This document shows positions 1 to 7,129 of a DNA stretch of 59,206 nucleotides, piece after piece. The notes below the pieces were generated by a model. It ran no database searches. It was not told the DNA's origin and saw nothing but the letters and a program-made list of their open reading frames with translations. The first letter of the stretch is position 1, and every line of letters begins with the position of its first letter. The position numbers and the translations under genes were made by a program. Origin of the DNA: Desulfovibrio sp. (GTDB lineage: Bacteria; Desulfobacterota; Desulfovibrionia; Desulfovibrionales; Desulfovibrionaceae); NCBI GenBank assembly GCA_031288535.1, contig JAITRF010000022.1, positions 1-59,206 on the forward strand. Direction: 5' to 3'.

Positions 1-281
1 GCGAAGTCAAGACCCTTGCGCCGTGCCGCGAGGAAGTTCGGATACCACTTGCGGGTGATAAACCCGCCTTTGCGGAAAAACACCTTGCCGTAGGCGATGT
101 CGTCGCGCTCTTCCAACACACGCACCCGCCACTCCCACAGGTCTGTGTGGACAGGGCTGTCGAGAGGCTCGTTCTTCCAGTTGAAGTGCAACAGCCCAAA
201 TACGCCCTCATCGTTGCCGCCGGTCATGGAGAACCCGGCGGCGAGTAGTTTGCGGCAGTAATCGTTGTAATTTAGTATCAT
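1..281 (-). CDS. AlkZ-related protein, N-terminal part (cut by window edge)
   Basis: The first 93 or so residues are visible and the frame runs off the left edge. The stretch WEWRVRVLEERDDIAYGKVF followed by GGFITRKWYPNFLAARR resembles the N-terminus of small proteins annotated as AlkZ-related (winged-helix DNA glycosylase relatives); this is from memory of the family, not a search. The ATG at 281 shares ATGA with the stop of the upstream HipA remnant, so the two would be translationally coupled if expressed. No catalytic residue can be judged from this fragment. Function is uncertain; it could equally be an uncharacterised hypothetical protein. Confidence 0.45.
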   Translation of the reverse strand, partial: MILNYNDYCRKLLAAGFSMTGGNDEGVFGLLHFNWKNEPLDSPVHTDLWEWRVRVLEERDDIAYGKVFFRKGGFITRKWYPNFLAARRKGLDF

Positions 282-721
282 AATCTCATTTCCTTACCCT
301 GTTCCGCGGCGGCTGCGGCATCCAGGATGTCTTCAAGACATTCCATGGCCGGAGGCGCGAAAGGGGCTTCCTCCGCTTCCGCGGACTCGCGGAAATCCAG
401 ATTGCTCACGCGGGACGCGTCGGAATAGAGCAGCATACGGTCCGCGCTGATGGCCTCCATGGGCATGCCGAGCCGCTTTTCCAGCACCAGACGGCCCCAG
501 AAATCCGGCAGGGCGTCGCGGAACGCGCCGTATAGTCCGTCGTTAGTCCTGACCGGGGCTATAGGTCCGGTAAGCGGGAGTTCCAGCGGGTCCACGGGCA
601 GGGCGTCAGGCAGGGTCGGATATTTCCGGTCGTAATCGAAACGGCCTACCCGCGCCGCCGGATCATATTTACTCCCTGCTGCCTCATTGGCATCAAGCCA
701 GACGCAGCAACCGGGCGGCAT
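278..721 (-). pseudogene. HipA N-terminal-domain fragment (toxin kinase lacking kinase domain)
   Basis: 147 residues that match the N-subdomain of HipA-type serine/threonine kinases: a VWLD start, then VGRFDYDRKY, and the hallmark DGLYGAFRDALPDFWGRLVL near residues 61-80. Full HipA proteins have about 400 residues; this one stops just where the GSSLGGARPK loop and kinase fold should begin. No HipB-like antitoxin is adjacent. A free HipA N-domain exists naturally as HipS of HipBST, but no HipT lies here, so a truncated remnant is more likely. The 5' end overlaps the 3' end of the amidohydrolase gene by 29 nt, and its stop overlaps the start of the AlkZ-like gene. Confidence 0.55.
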
Positions 722-1526
722 TGCCGCCCAGAATTTTCTTCCGGGAATCCTCGGAAAGGCCGATTTGGGAAAATTTGGCTATGCTGTCCCTGATAACCAC
801 CTGGGGCCAGTCCGTGCCGAAGACAAAGGAATCCGAGAACCGGTCGATGTCCGGAAAGTATTGGGGAAGCTTCCGGACAGGCAGGCCGGTCACGTCAATG
901 CTGACGTTCCTGTGCAGGCGCACCACGGTCATGGCTTCATCATACCAGGGTCCCCGGCCTCCGTGGGCCAGGACGATGTTCAGGGCGGGGAAGTCCTGGG
1001 CCACGTCGTCGAAAAAGATGGGGTTGCCGTATTTGATGCGGGCGTGGCGGAAAACGGAAGACCCTGTGTGAAAAAGAACGGGGATGCCCATCTCCTGCGC
1101 CAGCCCATAGAGAGGGTACATCCTGGCTTCGTTGGGGTAGAAGTGGTTGTAGGTGGGATAGAGCTTCAGACCTCTGAATCCCCGATCGCCGCAGTATTTC
1201 TTCAGCGTTTCCAGAGGGTCCGGGTCCATGTGGGGATTGACCGTGCAAAAGGGAATCAGCTTTTCCCGGCCCGCGCAGAACTCTGCCACCTGATCGTTGG
1301 GAGCCAGCCCTGTGGTCAGAGGGGCGTCTTCAGCCAGAATGACGCCGTAGTCCAACCCGTTGTCCGTTATCAGGCGGACAAAGGCATCCGGGTCGGAGTA
1401 GGCGGCCTCAAATGCCTCATAGTCCGCCCGCGTGGGGAATGTTTTGTCCATCAGCTCCATGAGAGAGGCGGAAGGAGGGTCGTACCGGACCAGATGCATG
1501 TGAAAATCAATGACAGGGGTATCCAT
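693..1526 (-). CDS. Amidohydrolase family 2 metal-dependent hydrolase
   Basis: A 277-residue TIM-barrel hydrolase of the amidohydrolase_2 (ACMSD/LigW-like) family. The metal-binding DFHMH motif lies at residues 7-11, a barrel His is in LFHTGSS, another in LAHGG, and the late Asp in FGTDWPQ, all in family order. Such enzymes hydrolyse or decarboxylate carboxylated rings or lactones; the substrate here cannot be told. The ATG at 1526 (MDTPVIDF) is chosen because the open frame upstream is only read-through of a dispersed repeat. There is no signal peptide, so it is cytoplasmic. The rubredoxin gene lies upstream on the same strand, separated by about 215 bp of repeat sequence. Confidence 0.8.
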   Translation of the reverse strand: MDTPVIDFHMHLVRYDPPSASLMELMDKTFPTRADYEAFEAAYSDPDAFVRLITDNGLDYGVILAEDAPLTTGLAPNDQVAEFCAGREKLIPFCTVNPHMDPDPLETLKKYCGDRGFRGLKLYPTYNHFYPNEARMYPLYGLAQEMGIPVLFHTGSSVFRHARIKYGNPIFFDDVAQDFPALNIVLAHGGRGPWYDEAMTVVRLHRNVSIDVTGLPVRKLPQYFPDIDRFSDSFVFGTDWPQVVIRDSIAKFSQIGLSEDSRKKILGGNAARLLRLA

Positions 1527-1558
1527 CGCATGCCTTTTCAATAGATTTTTCTCATACC

Positions 1559-1742
1559 GGGACGCATTCAAACGGGTTTGAGTGCTGAAAGGCCGACGGC
1601 CCTTTCCAGCATCGACCGGAACGGTCCGACATTGAAAATGTATAAACCGCTTTTGCAGGGGTCGCCTGCAAATTCCCGCCGCGAGATTGCCGCCAGGCGG
1701 ACAAGCCTTGCCGTCAAGCGGCAATCTCAGGCGTACAATGTC
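1559..1742. repeat. Intergenic repeat block (partial family C and family B copies)
   Basis: About 1566-1600 matches the start of the repeat found whole at 36775 and inside aroA (GCATTCAAACGG core). 1679-1742 is a palindromic family B unit: GCGAGATTGCC on one arm and GGCAATCTC on the other, ending in a variant of the CAAGCGCAAAATGC tail. Nothing else is recognisable between the amidohydrolase and rubredoxin genes. Confidence 0.6.
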
Positions 1743-1928
1743 CTACTTGGCGTCCATGCAGGCAAAGGACTTCCTGCTTGCGCCGCACACCGGGCAGCGC
1801 CAGACGTCGGGCAGGTCTTCAAACTTCGTGCCGCGCGGTATTTTCCCTTTGCGGTCGCCGCGTTCCGGGTCATAGACATAGCCGCAGTTCGCTGTCTGAC
1901 AGCGCCACATTTCTTTTGGATCGCTCAT
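1743..1928 (-). CDS. Rubredoxin, CX4C type (Rd-2-like)
   Basis: A 61-residue one-electron carrier with a single iron bound by four Cys. The C-terminal knuckle is the usual CPVCGA; the N-terminal knuckle is [11 protein letters not shown], with four residues between the cysteines instead of two. That spacing is known from Desulfovibrio rubredoxin-2. [15 protein letters not shown] is otherwise canonical. The start at 1928 has a strong GGAGGAA site, and an upstream in-frame ATG is rejected. Rubredoxins of sulfate reducers pass electrons to oxygen- or superoxide-reducing enzymes; no partner gene lies next to it here. Confidence 0.9.
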   Translation of the reverse strand: MSDPKEMWRCQTANCGYVYDPERGDRKGKIPRGTKFEDLPDVWRCPVCGASRKSFACMDAK

Positions 1929-2102
1929 GCTTCCTCCTGTCTGATTATGGCTCATACCCGACGCCTTTTGCAAGGGGCGCGCAATCCGGCAAGGGGGATA
2001 AGGGATTGGCAAATCGCAGTTGACAGCCGAAGCCGGCTAATCATAGTATGCCCCGTCGCGCGGGGACAATTCGCCAGTCTCCTGTCCGCCGGGACGGGGC
2101 CG

Positions 2103-2225
2103 GAGCAGTTTGACTTTGAAAAGTTGGACTGCTCGGCAAGGATTTGTTCGCAAATCCTTGCCGCGAAATGCTTGCAGGCGAGCTTCGCTCGCCGTTAAGC
2201 AAGCATTTCAAGCGTAAAATGCTCC
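2103..2225. repeat. Family A dispersed palindromic repeat, full unit
   Basis: A 123-bp unit that begins GAGCAGTTTGACTTTGAAAAG and ends TTTCAAGCGTAAAATGCTC. It is built of nested palindromes: an AAAAGTTGG..CTGCTC arm, a CAAGGATTTG..CAAATCCTTG dyad and a CGAGCTTCGCTCG hairpin. It sits 37 bp before kdsD. The rest of 1929-2261 shows no gene. Near-identical units lie at 22761, 29342 and 35474. Confidence 0.8.
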
Positions 2226-2261
2226 AGCCGGTTGCGCGCCGCAAATTTCCCGGAGATTCCG

Positions 2262-3254
2262 ATGCGGGATATCGTATTGAAACGCGCCAGAGAGGTGCTG
2301 GACATAGAGATGGAAGCTCTGGGCCAGGTCCGGGACCGGCTGGGAGACGCTTTTGTCGAGGCCGTGGAGATGCTTGCCGCCTGCAAGGGGCGGGTGGCTT
2401 TGACCGGCATAGGCAAATCCGGCCTGATCGGGCGCAAGATCGCGGCGACTCTCTCCTCCACGGGCGCTCCCGCCTACTTTTTGCACCCCGTGGAGGGGTT
2501 GCACGGAGACCTCGGGCTTATCCGTCCGGAAGACGCGGTGATCGCCATTTCCTATTCCGGGAAAACCGAGGAACTGCTTACCCTGCTTTTCTCCATACGC
2601 GGGCTTGGGCCGAAGGTTATCGCCCTGACCTCGGGTCTGGATTCTCCCCTGGCCGCGCTTGCGGACCTGGTCTTGGACGTGACCGTGGCGCGCGAGGCCT
2701 GTTCCATGAATCTGGTGCCCACCAGCAGCACTACGGCTACTCTGGCTTTGGGCGACGCCCTGGCCGTCTGTCTCATGGACCGCAGGCACTTCAATCCCGC
2801 GGATTTCGCGCGCTATCATCCCGGCGGCAGCCTTGGCCGCAGGCTGTCTCTGGCCGTAACCGACGTCATGCACAGGGAAAACCTGCCGCTGGCCCGCTCG
2901 GACGCGCCTTTGGGCGAGGTTTTGCGCGTTCTGGACGCGGGCGGGTTCGGGGCGGTTATTCTGACTGGCGAGAAGGATGAACTCCTCGGCATCATCACGG
3001 ACGGGGACCTGCGCCGTCTGGTGTGCGCGGGGGGACTGAGGACGGAAGCTCCGGCTTCTGCGGTGATGCGGACCTCGCCCTGTTGCGCCGGCCTTGGCAT
3101 GAGCGCGGCCGAGCTTATGGACATTATGGAAATCAGGGCGATTACCGTGCTTCCGGTTGTGGACGAGGCGCGGCGCGTGCGCGGACTGGTTCACCTCCAC
3201 GATTTGCTGGGCAAGGGGAGCCTGCGGTTTTCCAAAGGCGGGCCGCGTATATGA
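2262..3254 (+). CDS. kdsD: Arabinose-5-phosphate isomerase (SIS plus two CBS domains)
   Basis: Interconverts D-ribulose 5-phosphate and D-arabinose 5-phosphate, the first step to Kdo for lipopolysaccharide. The 330 residues show an SIS domain with GIGKSGLIGRKIAATLSSTG (about 50-70) and SYSGKTEE, the family's SMNLVPTSSTTATLALGD stretch, then HPGGSLGRRL before two C-terminal CBS repeats (about 200-325). Length and order fit KdsD/GutQ. The ATG at 2262 is preceded by GGAG at good spacing; the TTG 30 nt upstream is less likely. It overlaps the next gene by 4 nt (ATGA), so the two are coupled, which fits a surface-polysaccharide operon. Confidence 0.93.
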   Translation: MRDIVLKRAREVLDIEMEALGQVRDRLGDAFVEAVEMLAACKGRVALTGIGKSGLIGRKIAATLSSTGAPAYFLHPVEGLHGDLGLIRPEDAVIAISYSGKTEELLTLLFSIRGLGPKVIALTSGLDSPLAALADLVLDVTVAREACSMNLVPTSSTTATLALGDALAVCLMDRRHFNPADFARYHPGGSLGRRLSLAVTDVMHRENLPLARSDAPLGEVLRVLDAGGFGAVILTGEKDELLGIITDGDLRRLVCAGGLRTEAPASAVMRTSPCCAGLGMSAAELMDIMEIRAITVLPVVDEARRVRGLVHLHDLLGKGSLRFSKGGPRI

Positions 3255-3964
3255 ACTACGGGGTCATTCTGGCCGGAGGTTCCGGCTCCAGGCTCAAGTC
3301 CGCATCCCGGCCGAAGCAGTTCACGGTTCTGGGGGGCAAGGTGCTGCTGACTTTTTCCGTGGAAACCTTTCTCGCCTGTCCGAACATCGACAGGGTCATA
3401 GTGGCCGCTCCCCCGGACAAGCTCGGGCAGACGCGCTCCGTTCTGGAAGAGGCGGGGCTCGGCAGGGCGGAAGTTTGCGCGGGCGGCGAGGCGCGTCAGG
3501 ATTCCCTGCTGCTCGCCCTGAGGCATATCGAATCCGTCTACGGCCTTGAGGACTGGGACATGGCCGTGTCGCACGACGCCGCGCGGCCTTTCGTCAGCGC
3601 GCGCGTCATACGGGAGAACATCCGCGCCTGCGCCGGCTGCGGGGCGGCCGACACGGTGATCCCCGCCACGGACACCATAGTCGTGTCCGAGGACGGGGCC
3701 ACGGTCGGGGCTATCCCCCCCAGAGAAACCATGTATTTGAGTCAGACCCCGCAGACCTTTTTCATCGGGCGATTTTTGAGCATCTGCGACGGGCTTGATC
3801 CCGGCCGCCTGGGGCGGGTGACGGACGCGGCGCGCATTCTGATCGAGGGAGGGGTGCGGGTGGCCCTGGTTCCGGGCGATCTTTTCAACATCAAGATCAC
3901 CACGGATTTTGACCTGGTGGTCGCGCGCCATCTCCTTGGCGAGGGGAAAATAGACCGGAGCTAG
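3251..3964 (+). CDS. ispD: IspD-family cytidylyltransferase
   Basis: A 237-residue nucleotidyltransferase with the N-terminal AGGSGSRL signature followed by RPKQF, the HDAARPFV motif (about residue 110), LSQTPQTF and a late IKITTDFDL. These are the IspD motifs (CTP + 2-C-methylerythritol 4-phosphate to CDP-ME, non-mevalonate isoprenoid pathway). Related TarI-type enzymes that make CDP-ribitol share the motifs, and the position between kdsD and a membrane glycosyltransferase leaves that alternative open. It starts in the last codon of kdsD and ends 4 bp before the next start, so it belongs to the same transcript. Many Desulfovibrio relatives carry an IspD-IspF fusion; no IspF domain is present here. 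Confidence 0.75.
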   Translation: MNYGVILAGGSGSRLKSASRPKQFTVLGGKVLLTFSVETFLACPNIDRVIVAAPPDKLGQTRSVLEEAGLGRAEVCAGGEARQDSLLLALRHIESVYGLEDWDMAVSHDAARPFVSARVIRENIRACAGCGAADTVIPATDTIVVSEDGATVGAIPPRETMYLSQTPQTFFIGRFLSICDGLDPGRLGRVTDAARILIEGGVRVALVPGDLFNIKITTDFDLVVARHLLGEGKIDRS

Positions 3965-3968
3965 CGGC

Positions 3969-6266
3969 ATGCCTTTTCAGGACGACCACGCGCGGGAAGA
4001 TTTTTGCGCCCCGGTGCCGGACGGCAGGCGGCTTGCCCTTGTTTTCGTCCTTCTCGCTCTGGTCGCCTGTTTCAATGTCTTCCACCGCCTGGGCGACGCC
4101 CCGATAGCCTCCTGGGACGAGGCGCGGCACGGGGTAAGCGCCGTGGAAATGCTTGAGCGCGGCGATTACCTGATCAGCACTTATAACGGCGAACCGGACT
4201 ACTACAACGACAAGCCTCCTCTGGCTTTCTACCATGCCGTCGCGGGCTTCAAGATTTTCGGGACCACCCCTTTCGGGCTGCGCTTTTTCTCGGCCCTTTC
4301 CTTTATCCTCACCGCGGCCGTCCTTTTTCTTTTTGCCCGGAAATACCGGGGTACGGCCTTCGCCCTGCTCGCTCTCGGCATCTTCGTCACCTCCGCCCGT
4401 CTGATTGCCCGGCACGGGGCGAGAACGGGCGACGCCGACGCGGTCTTCGTTTTCCTTTATTCCCTGGCGCTTTTCTTGTGCCTTGCGGACGGGAAAGGTT
4501 TTCTCAGGTACCGGGCGGCGGCTTTTGTCGCCGGCCTGGCCTTTTTGTGCAAGAGTTTCCACTCCGCCACCCTGGGGATAAGCCTGACGCTGCTTTTTCT
4601 CCTGGAGCACGGGGTGGGCTTGCGGTCCCTCCTCCAGGGCCTCGGCTGTCTGGCCTGTTCCGCCCTGCCGGTGGGGATCTGGGTTTTCTTCCGCATGCAA
4701 AACGACGGCGGGGCCTTTTTCGAGCAGATGTTCTTCAACGACGTCCTTGACCGGTTTACCACGGTGCTGGAGGGGCACAACGGCAGCGTAATTTATTACC
4801 TCATAAAGATTTTGCAGAACTTTCCGGTCTGGCTGGGCGGTCTGGCCCTTGTGATCGGCGTCTTTCTACGCCTGGACGTTGTCGCAAGGCGGACTTGTCT
4901 AGCCGGGCAACGGCAATGCCAGGCGCAAAATGCCCCGGGCCGGCTGTTTTCCCTGGAAACGGCGCGCGGTGTTTTCAGGGTTTGCGACCCTGTGATGCGC
5001 AGGATGCTGCTTGTCGTCGCCGTGCCTTTTGTCCTGCTCACTTTGAGCGCCACCAAGGCGGACTGGTACTTTTACCCGACCTATCCCGTTCTTTCCGTAT
5101 TGCTGGCCGGGGCCGGATTTTGTTTCGCGCGGCGTCTTTTATCCTTGCGCCCGAAAGCCCTGCCCCTGCTTTATCTCCTGCTTGCGGTCTGTTTTCTGGC
5201 CCAGGAGGCCGTGGTGCTGTTCAACAACCGGAAATTGGAGAAGGAGCGGGACAGGTCCCAGGAGATTATCCGGGAGGAGGCGGCGCAAAATCCGGGCGAG
5301 CCCCTGTATCTCTTTGTGGAGAGCAAACGGGGCGGCTGGCGTCAGTGTCTTGTCCTGGCAGCGAAGCTGCATGCGAGGGAAATATTTCTCCTGCCCGGAG
5401 GGAAAAGGTCTTTCGACAGTTTCAGCGGCGGGGAGAAGCTTTTGATCTACGACGAAGTGCCGACTCCCGCTTTGCCGGAAAGCTCTCCGGGCGGAGTGAA
5501 GTTTTTTCCCGCGCGGAACTTTTCCGGGAAGACCGTTCGCAACAGCATCGGCATGGAATTTTCGCAGGTTCCAGCCGGGTTCGGCATACCGGCGGGAACT
5601 GCCGATGCGTCCGGCGGGGAGGAGAAAATCGCCATCGGCGAATTCTGGCTGGGTAAATATGAGGTGACCCAGGAGCAATGGGCCGCTGTAATGGGGAATA
5701 ATCCGAGCAGGTTCAAGGGCGTGATGCGTCCTGTGGAGAATGTTTCGCTCGGCGATGCGCGGGAATTCATCAGGCGCCTGAATGAGAGGGAAAAGACGGC
5801 GAAATACCGTCTGCCCGCGGATATGGAGTGGGAATACGCGGCACGTGCCGGCACGGATACGGATTACTTTTTCGGCGCTTTGCCCGAGCTGTCCGCACGG
5901 ACGCTGGCGGATCTGGCGCTGGCGGAAAAAGCGCCTCTTGCCGTCGGGCTGGAAAGGCGCAGGGAAATCTACGGGCGCATCCTGCGGGGGCCGTACAAGG
6001 AGCTTGACGACTACGCCTGGTTTGACATGAACACCGGGGGCATGACGCATCCCGTGGGGGAAAAGAAGCCAAATCCCTTCGGGTTATACGACATCTACGG
6101 GAACGTCTGGGAATGGGTGCAAAATCCGTCCGGGCGGCGCCGAATTTTTCGCGGCGGCAGCTGGCATTTTTCGGCGAAGGAGTGCGGTTCTTCCTCGCGT
6201 TTCTACGATCACCTGGACATCCGCCACGGCAACATAGGTTTCAGGCTGGCCTTTTCTCCTGAATAG
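3969..6266 (+). CDS. ArnT/PMT-type membrane glycosyltransferase fused to an FGE-sulfatase-like domain
   Basis: 765 residues in two parts. The first 420 or so have many hydrophobic helices and the catalytic ASWDEARHG loop (Asp50-Glu51) of the PMT_2/ArnT family, which uses polyprenyl-phosphate sugars at the periplasmic face. From about 520 to the end is a formylglycine-generating-enzyme-type domain: GKYEVTQEQWAAVMGNNPSR, YRLPADMEWEYAARAG, NPFGLYDIYGNVWEWV, FRGGSWHFSAKE and GFRLAF. The two-cysteine active site of true FGE is not visible, so a binding or EgtB/PvdO-like role is as likely as oxidation. This architecture is unusual. Residues about 303-322 are encoded by an in-frame family B repeat. 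The kdsD-ispD context suggests modification of lipid A or an envelope glycan. Confidence 0.8.
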   Translation: MPFQDDHAREDFCAPVPDGRRLALVFVLLALVACFNVFHRLGDAPIASWDEARHGVSAVEMLERGDYLISTYNGEPDYYNDKPPLAFYHAVAGFKIFGTTPFGLRFFSALSFILTAAVLFLFARKYRGTAFALLALGIFVTSARLIARHGARTGDADAVFVFLYSLALFLCLADGKGFLRYRAAAFVAGLAFLCKSFHSATLGISLTLLFLLEHGVGLRSLLQGLGCLACSALPVGIWVFFRMQNDGGAFFEQMFFNDVLDRFTTVLEGHNGSVIYYLIKILQNFPVWLGGLALVIGVFLRLDVVARRTCLAGQRQCQAQNAPGRLFSLETARGVFRVCDPVMRRMLLVVAVPFVLLTLSATKADWYFYPTYPVLSVLLAGAGFCFARRLLSLRPKALPLLYLLLAVCFLAQEAVVLFNNRKLEKERDRSQEIIREEAAQNPGEPLYLFVESKRGGWRQCLVLAAKLHAREIFLLPGGKRSFDSFSGGEKLLIYDEVPTPALPESSPGGVKFFPARNFSGKTVRNSIGMEFSQVPAGFGIPAGTADASGGEEKIAIGEFWLGKYEVTQEQWAAVMGNNPSRFKGVMRPVENVSLGDAREFIRRLNEREKTAKYRLPADMEWEYAARAGTDTDYFFGALPELSARTLADLALAEKAPLAVGLERRREIYGRILRGPYKELDDYAWFDMNTGGMTHPVGEKKPNPFGLYDIYGNVWEWVQNPSGRRRIFRGGSWHFSAKECGSSSRFYDHLDIRHGNIGFRLAFSPE
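4877..4933. repeat. Family B repeat embedded in frame in the glycosyltransferase gene
   Basis: The segment aligns with the intergenic unit at 1679-1742: a GCAAGGCGGAC core, a GCCGGGCAACGGCAATG arm and the AGGCGCAAAATGC tail. It falls between two predicted membrane segments and encodes a Cys/Gln/Arg-rich stretch (ARRTCLAGQRQCQAQNAPGR) unlike its hydrophobic surroundings. The reading frame continues on both sides. Confidence 0.65.
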
Positions 6267-6399
6267 CGGGCGGCGATGTCGGTGCGGATATCTATGTAAT
6301 TAAATAGTTCTAGAATAGTTAAATTTTAAAAATTTGGACTGCTCCGGACTGCCTCAACTTATATCGTCACGTCCATTTTACTCTCCCGGCGGACTCGGC

Positions 6400-6438
6400 A
6401 GTATCTTGCATTTATGCCTAAATGGGTATAAAAATAGC
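6400..6438 (+). promoter_or_regulatory. Possible promoter of the toxin-antitoxin pair
   Basis: TATAAA about 10 nt before the toxin start is preceded by TTGCAT at 15 nt, or by ATCTTG at about 18 nt. The spacing is not ideal, so this is only a candidate. An imperfect dyad, TTTATGCCTAAA, lies in the spacer and could be where the antitoxin binds. Confidence 0.3.
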
Positions 6439-6792
6439 ATGAAAACACTTATCTGGCTCGGTTCCTCCAAAAAAGATCTTCGGGAAATGCCGGAAGAAGT
6501 GCGGGACACCTTTGGGTATGCTCTATACCGGGCGCAACTCGGGGCGAAGCACCCACAAGCCAGGCCGTTAAGCGGGTTCGGTTCCGCTGGAATTCTCGAG
6601 GTGGTCGAAAACGATTCGGGATGCGCCTACCGGGCGGTTTATACCGTATGCTTTGCCGATGCCGTGTATGTGCTGCATTGTTTCCAGAAAAAATCCACAT
6701 CCGGCGTTGCTACGCCGAAGCGGGACATGGGGCTGATCAAAGCGCGGCTCAAGCAGGCGGAAACCCTCTCCAGGGAGAATACTCATGAATGA
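6439..6792 (+). CDS. HigB/RelE-type toxin (phage Gp49-like, DUF891)
   Basis: A 117-residue protein with the family pattern: a start of KTLIWLGSSKKDLREMPEEV, then a conserved core of YRAVYTVCFADAVYVLHCF followed by QKKSTSG, and a basic C-terminal helix. The family (COG4679) comprises ribosome-dependent mRNA interferases of the RelE superfamily. The toxin-before-antitoxin order and the 8-nt overlap with the next gene are typical of HigBA-type modules. The ATG at 6439 is chosen because the family begins with this Lys-Thr-Leu strand; the frame extends upstream only as intergenic read-through. Confidence 0.85.
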   Translation: MKTLIWLGSSKKDLREMPEEVRDTFGYALYRAQLGAKHPQARPLSGFGSAGILEVVENDSGCAYRAVYTVCFADAVYVLHCFQKKSTSGVATPKRDMGLIKARLKQAETLSRENTHE

Positions 6793-7129
6793 TACCGAAA
6801 TGTCTGTAAGCAGCGGCAACGTTTATGAAGACCTCGACACGGAAAATGCCGCTGAAATGCTGGTCAAAGCGCAGCTTGCCTCAACCATACAGGACATTCT
6901 GGACTCCAGTGATTTGACCCAGACGCAGGCCGCGGAACTTATGGGACTGCCCCAACCCAAGCTTTCCCGCTTGCTTAAAGGGCAATTCCGGGGCATTAGT
7001 GAATTTAGGATGATGGATTGTATTGCCCGGCTGGGGCGGGATGTGCGGATAGTAATAGGGAACGGACAAGCGGATGTTGCCGCCAGAGGGCGTGTAGCCG
7101 TTGTGCATGATGGAGTTGCACCGCTCTAA
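6785..7129 (+). CDS. HigA-type antitoxin, XRE helix-turn-helix
   Basis: A 114-residue antitoxin with a helix-turn-helix: LTQTQAAELMGLPQPKLSRL at about residues 44-63, followed by LLKGQFRGISEF. It should neutralise the preceding toxin and repress the shared promoter. It starts inside the toxin gene (8-nt overlap). Its stop TAA interleaves with the stop codon of the histidine kinase gene on the opposite strand (7126-7129), so the two transcription units collide directly with no room for a terminator. Confidence 0.85.
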   Translation: MNDTEMSVSSGNVYEDLDTENAAEMLVKAQLASTIQDILDSSDLTQTQAAELMGLPQPKLSRLLKGQFRGISEFRMMDCIARLGRDVRIVIGNGQADVAARGRVAVVHDGVAPL

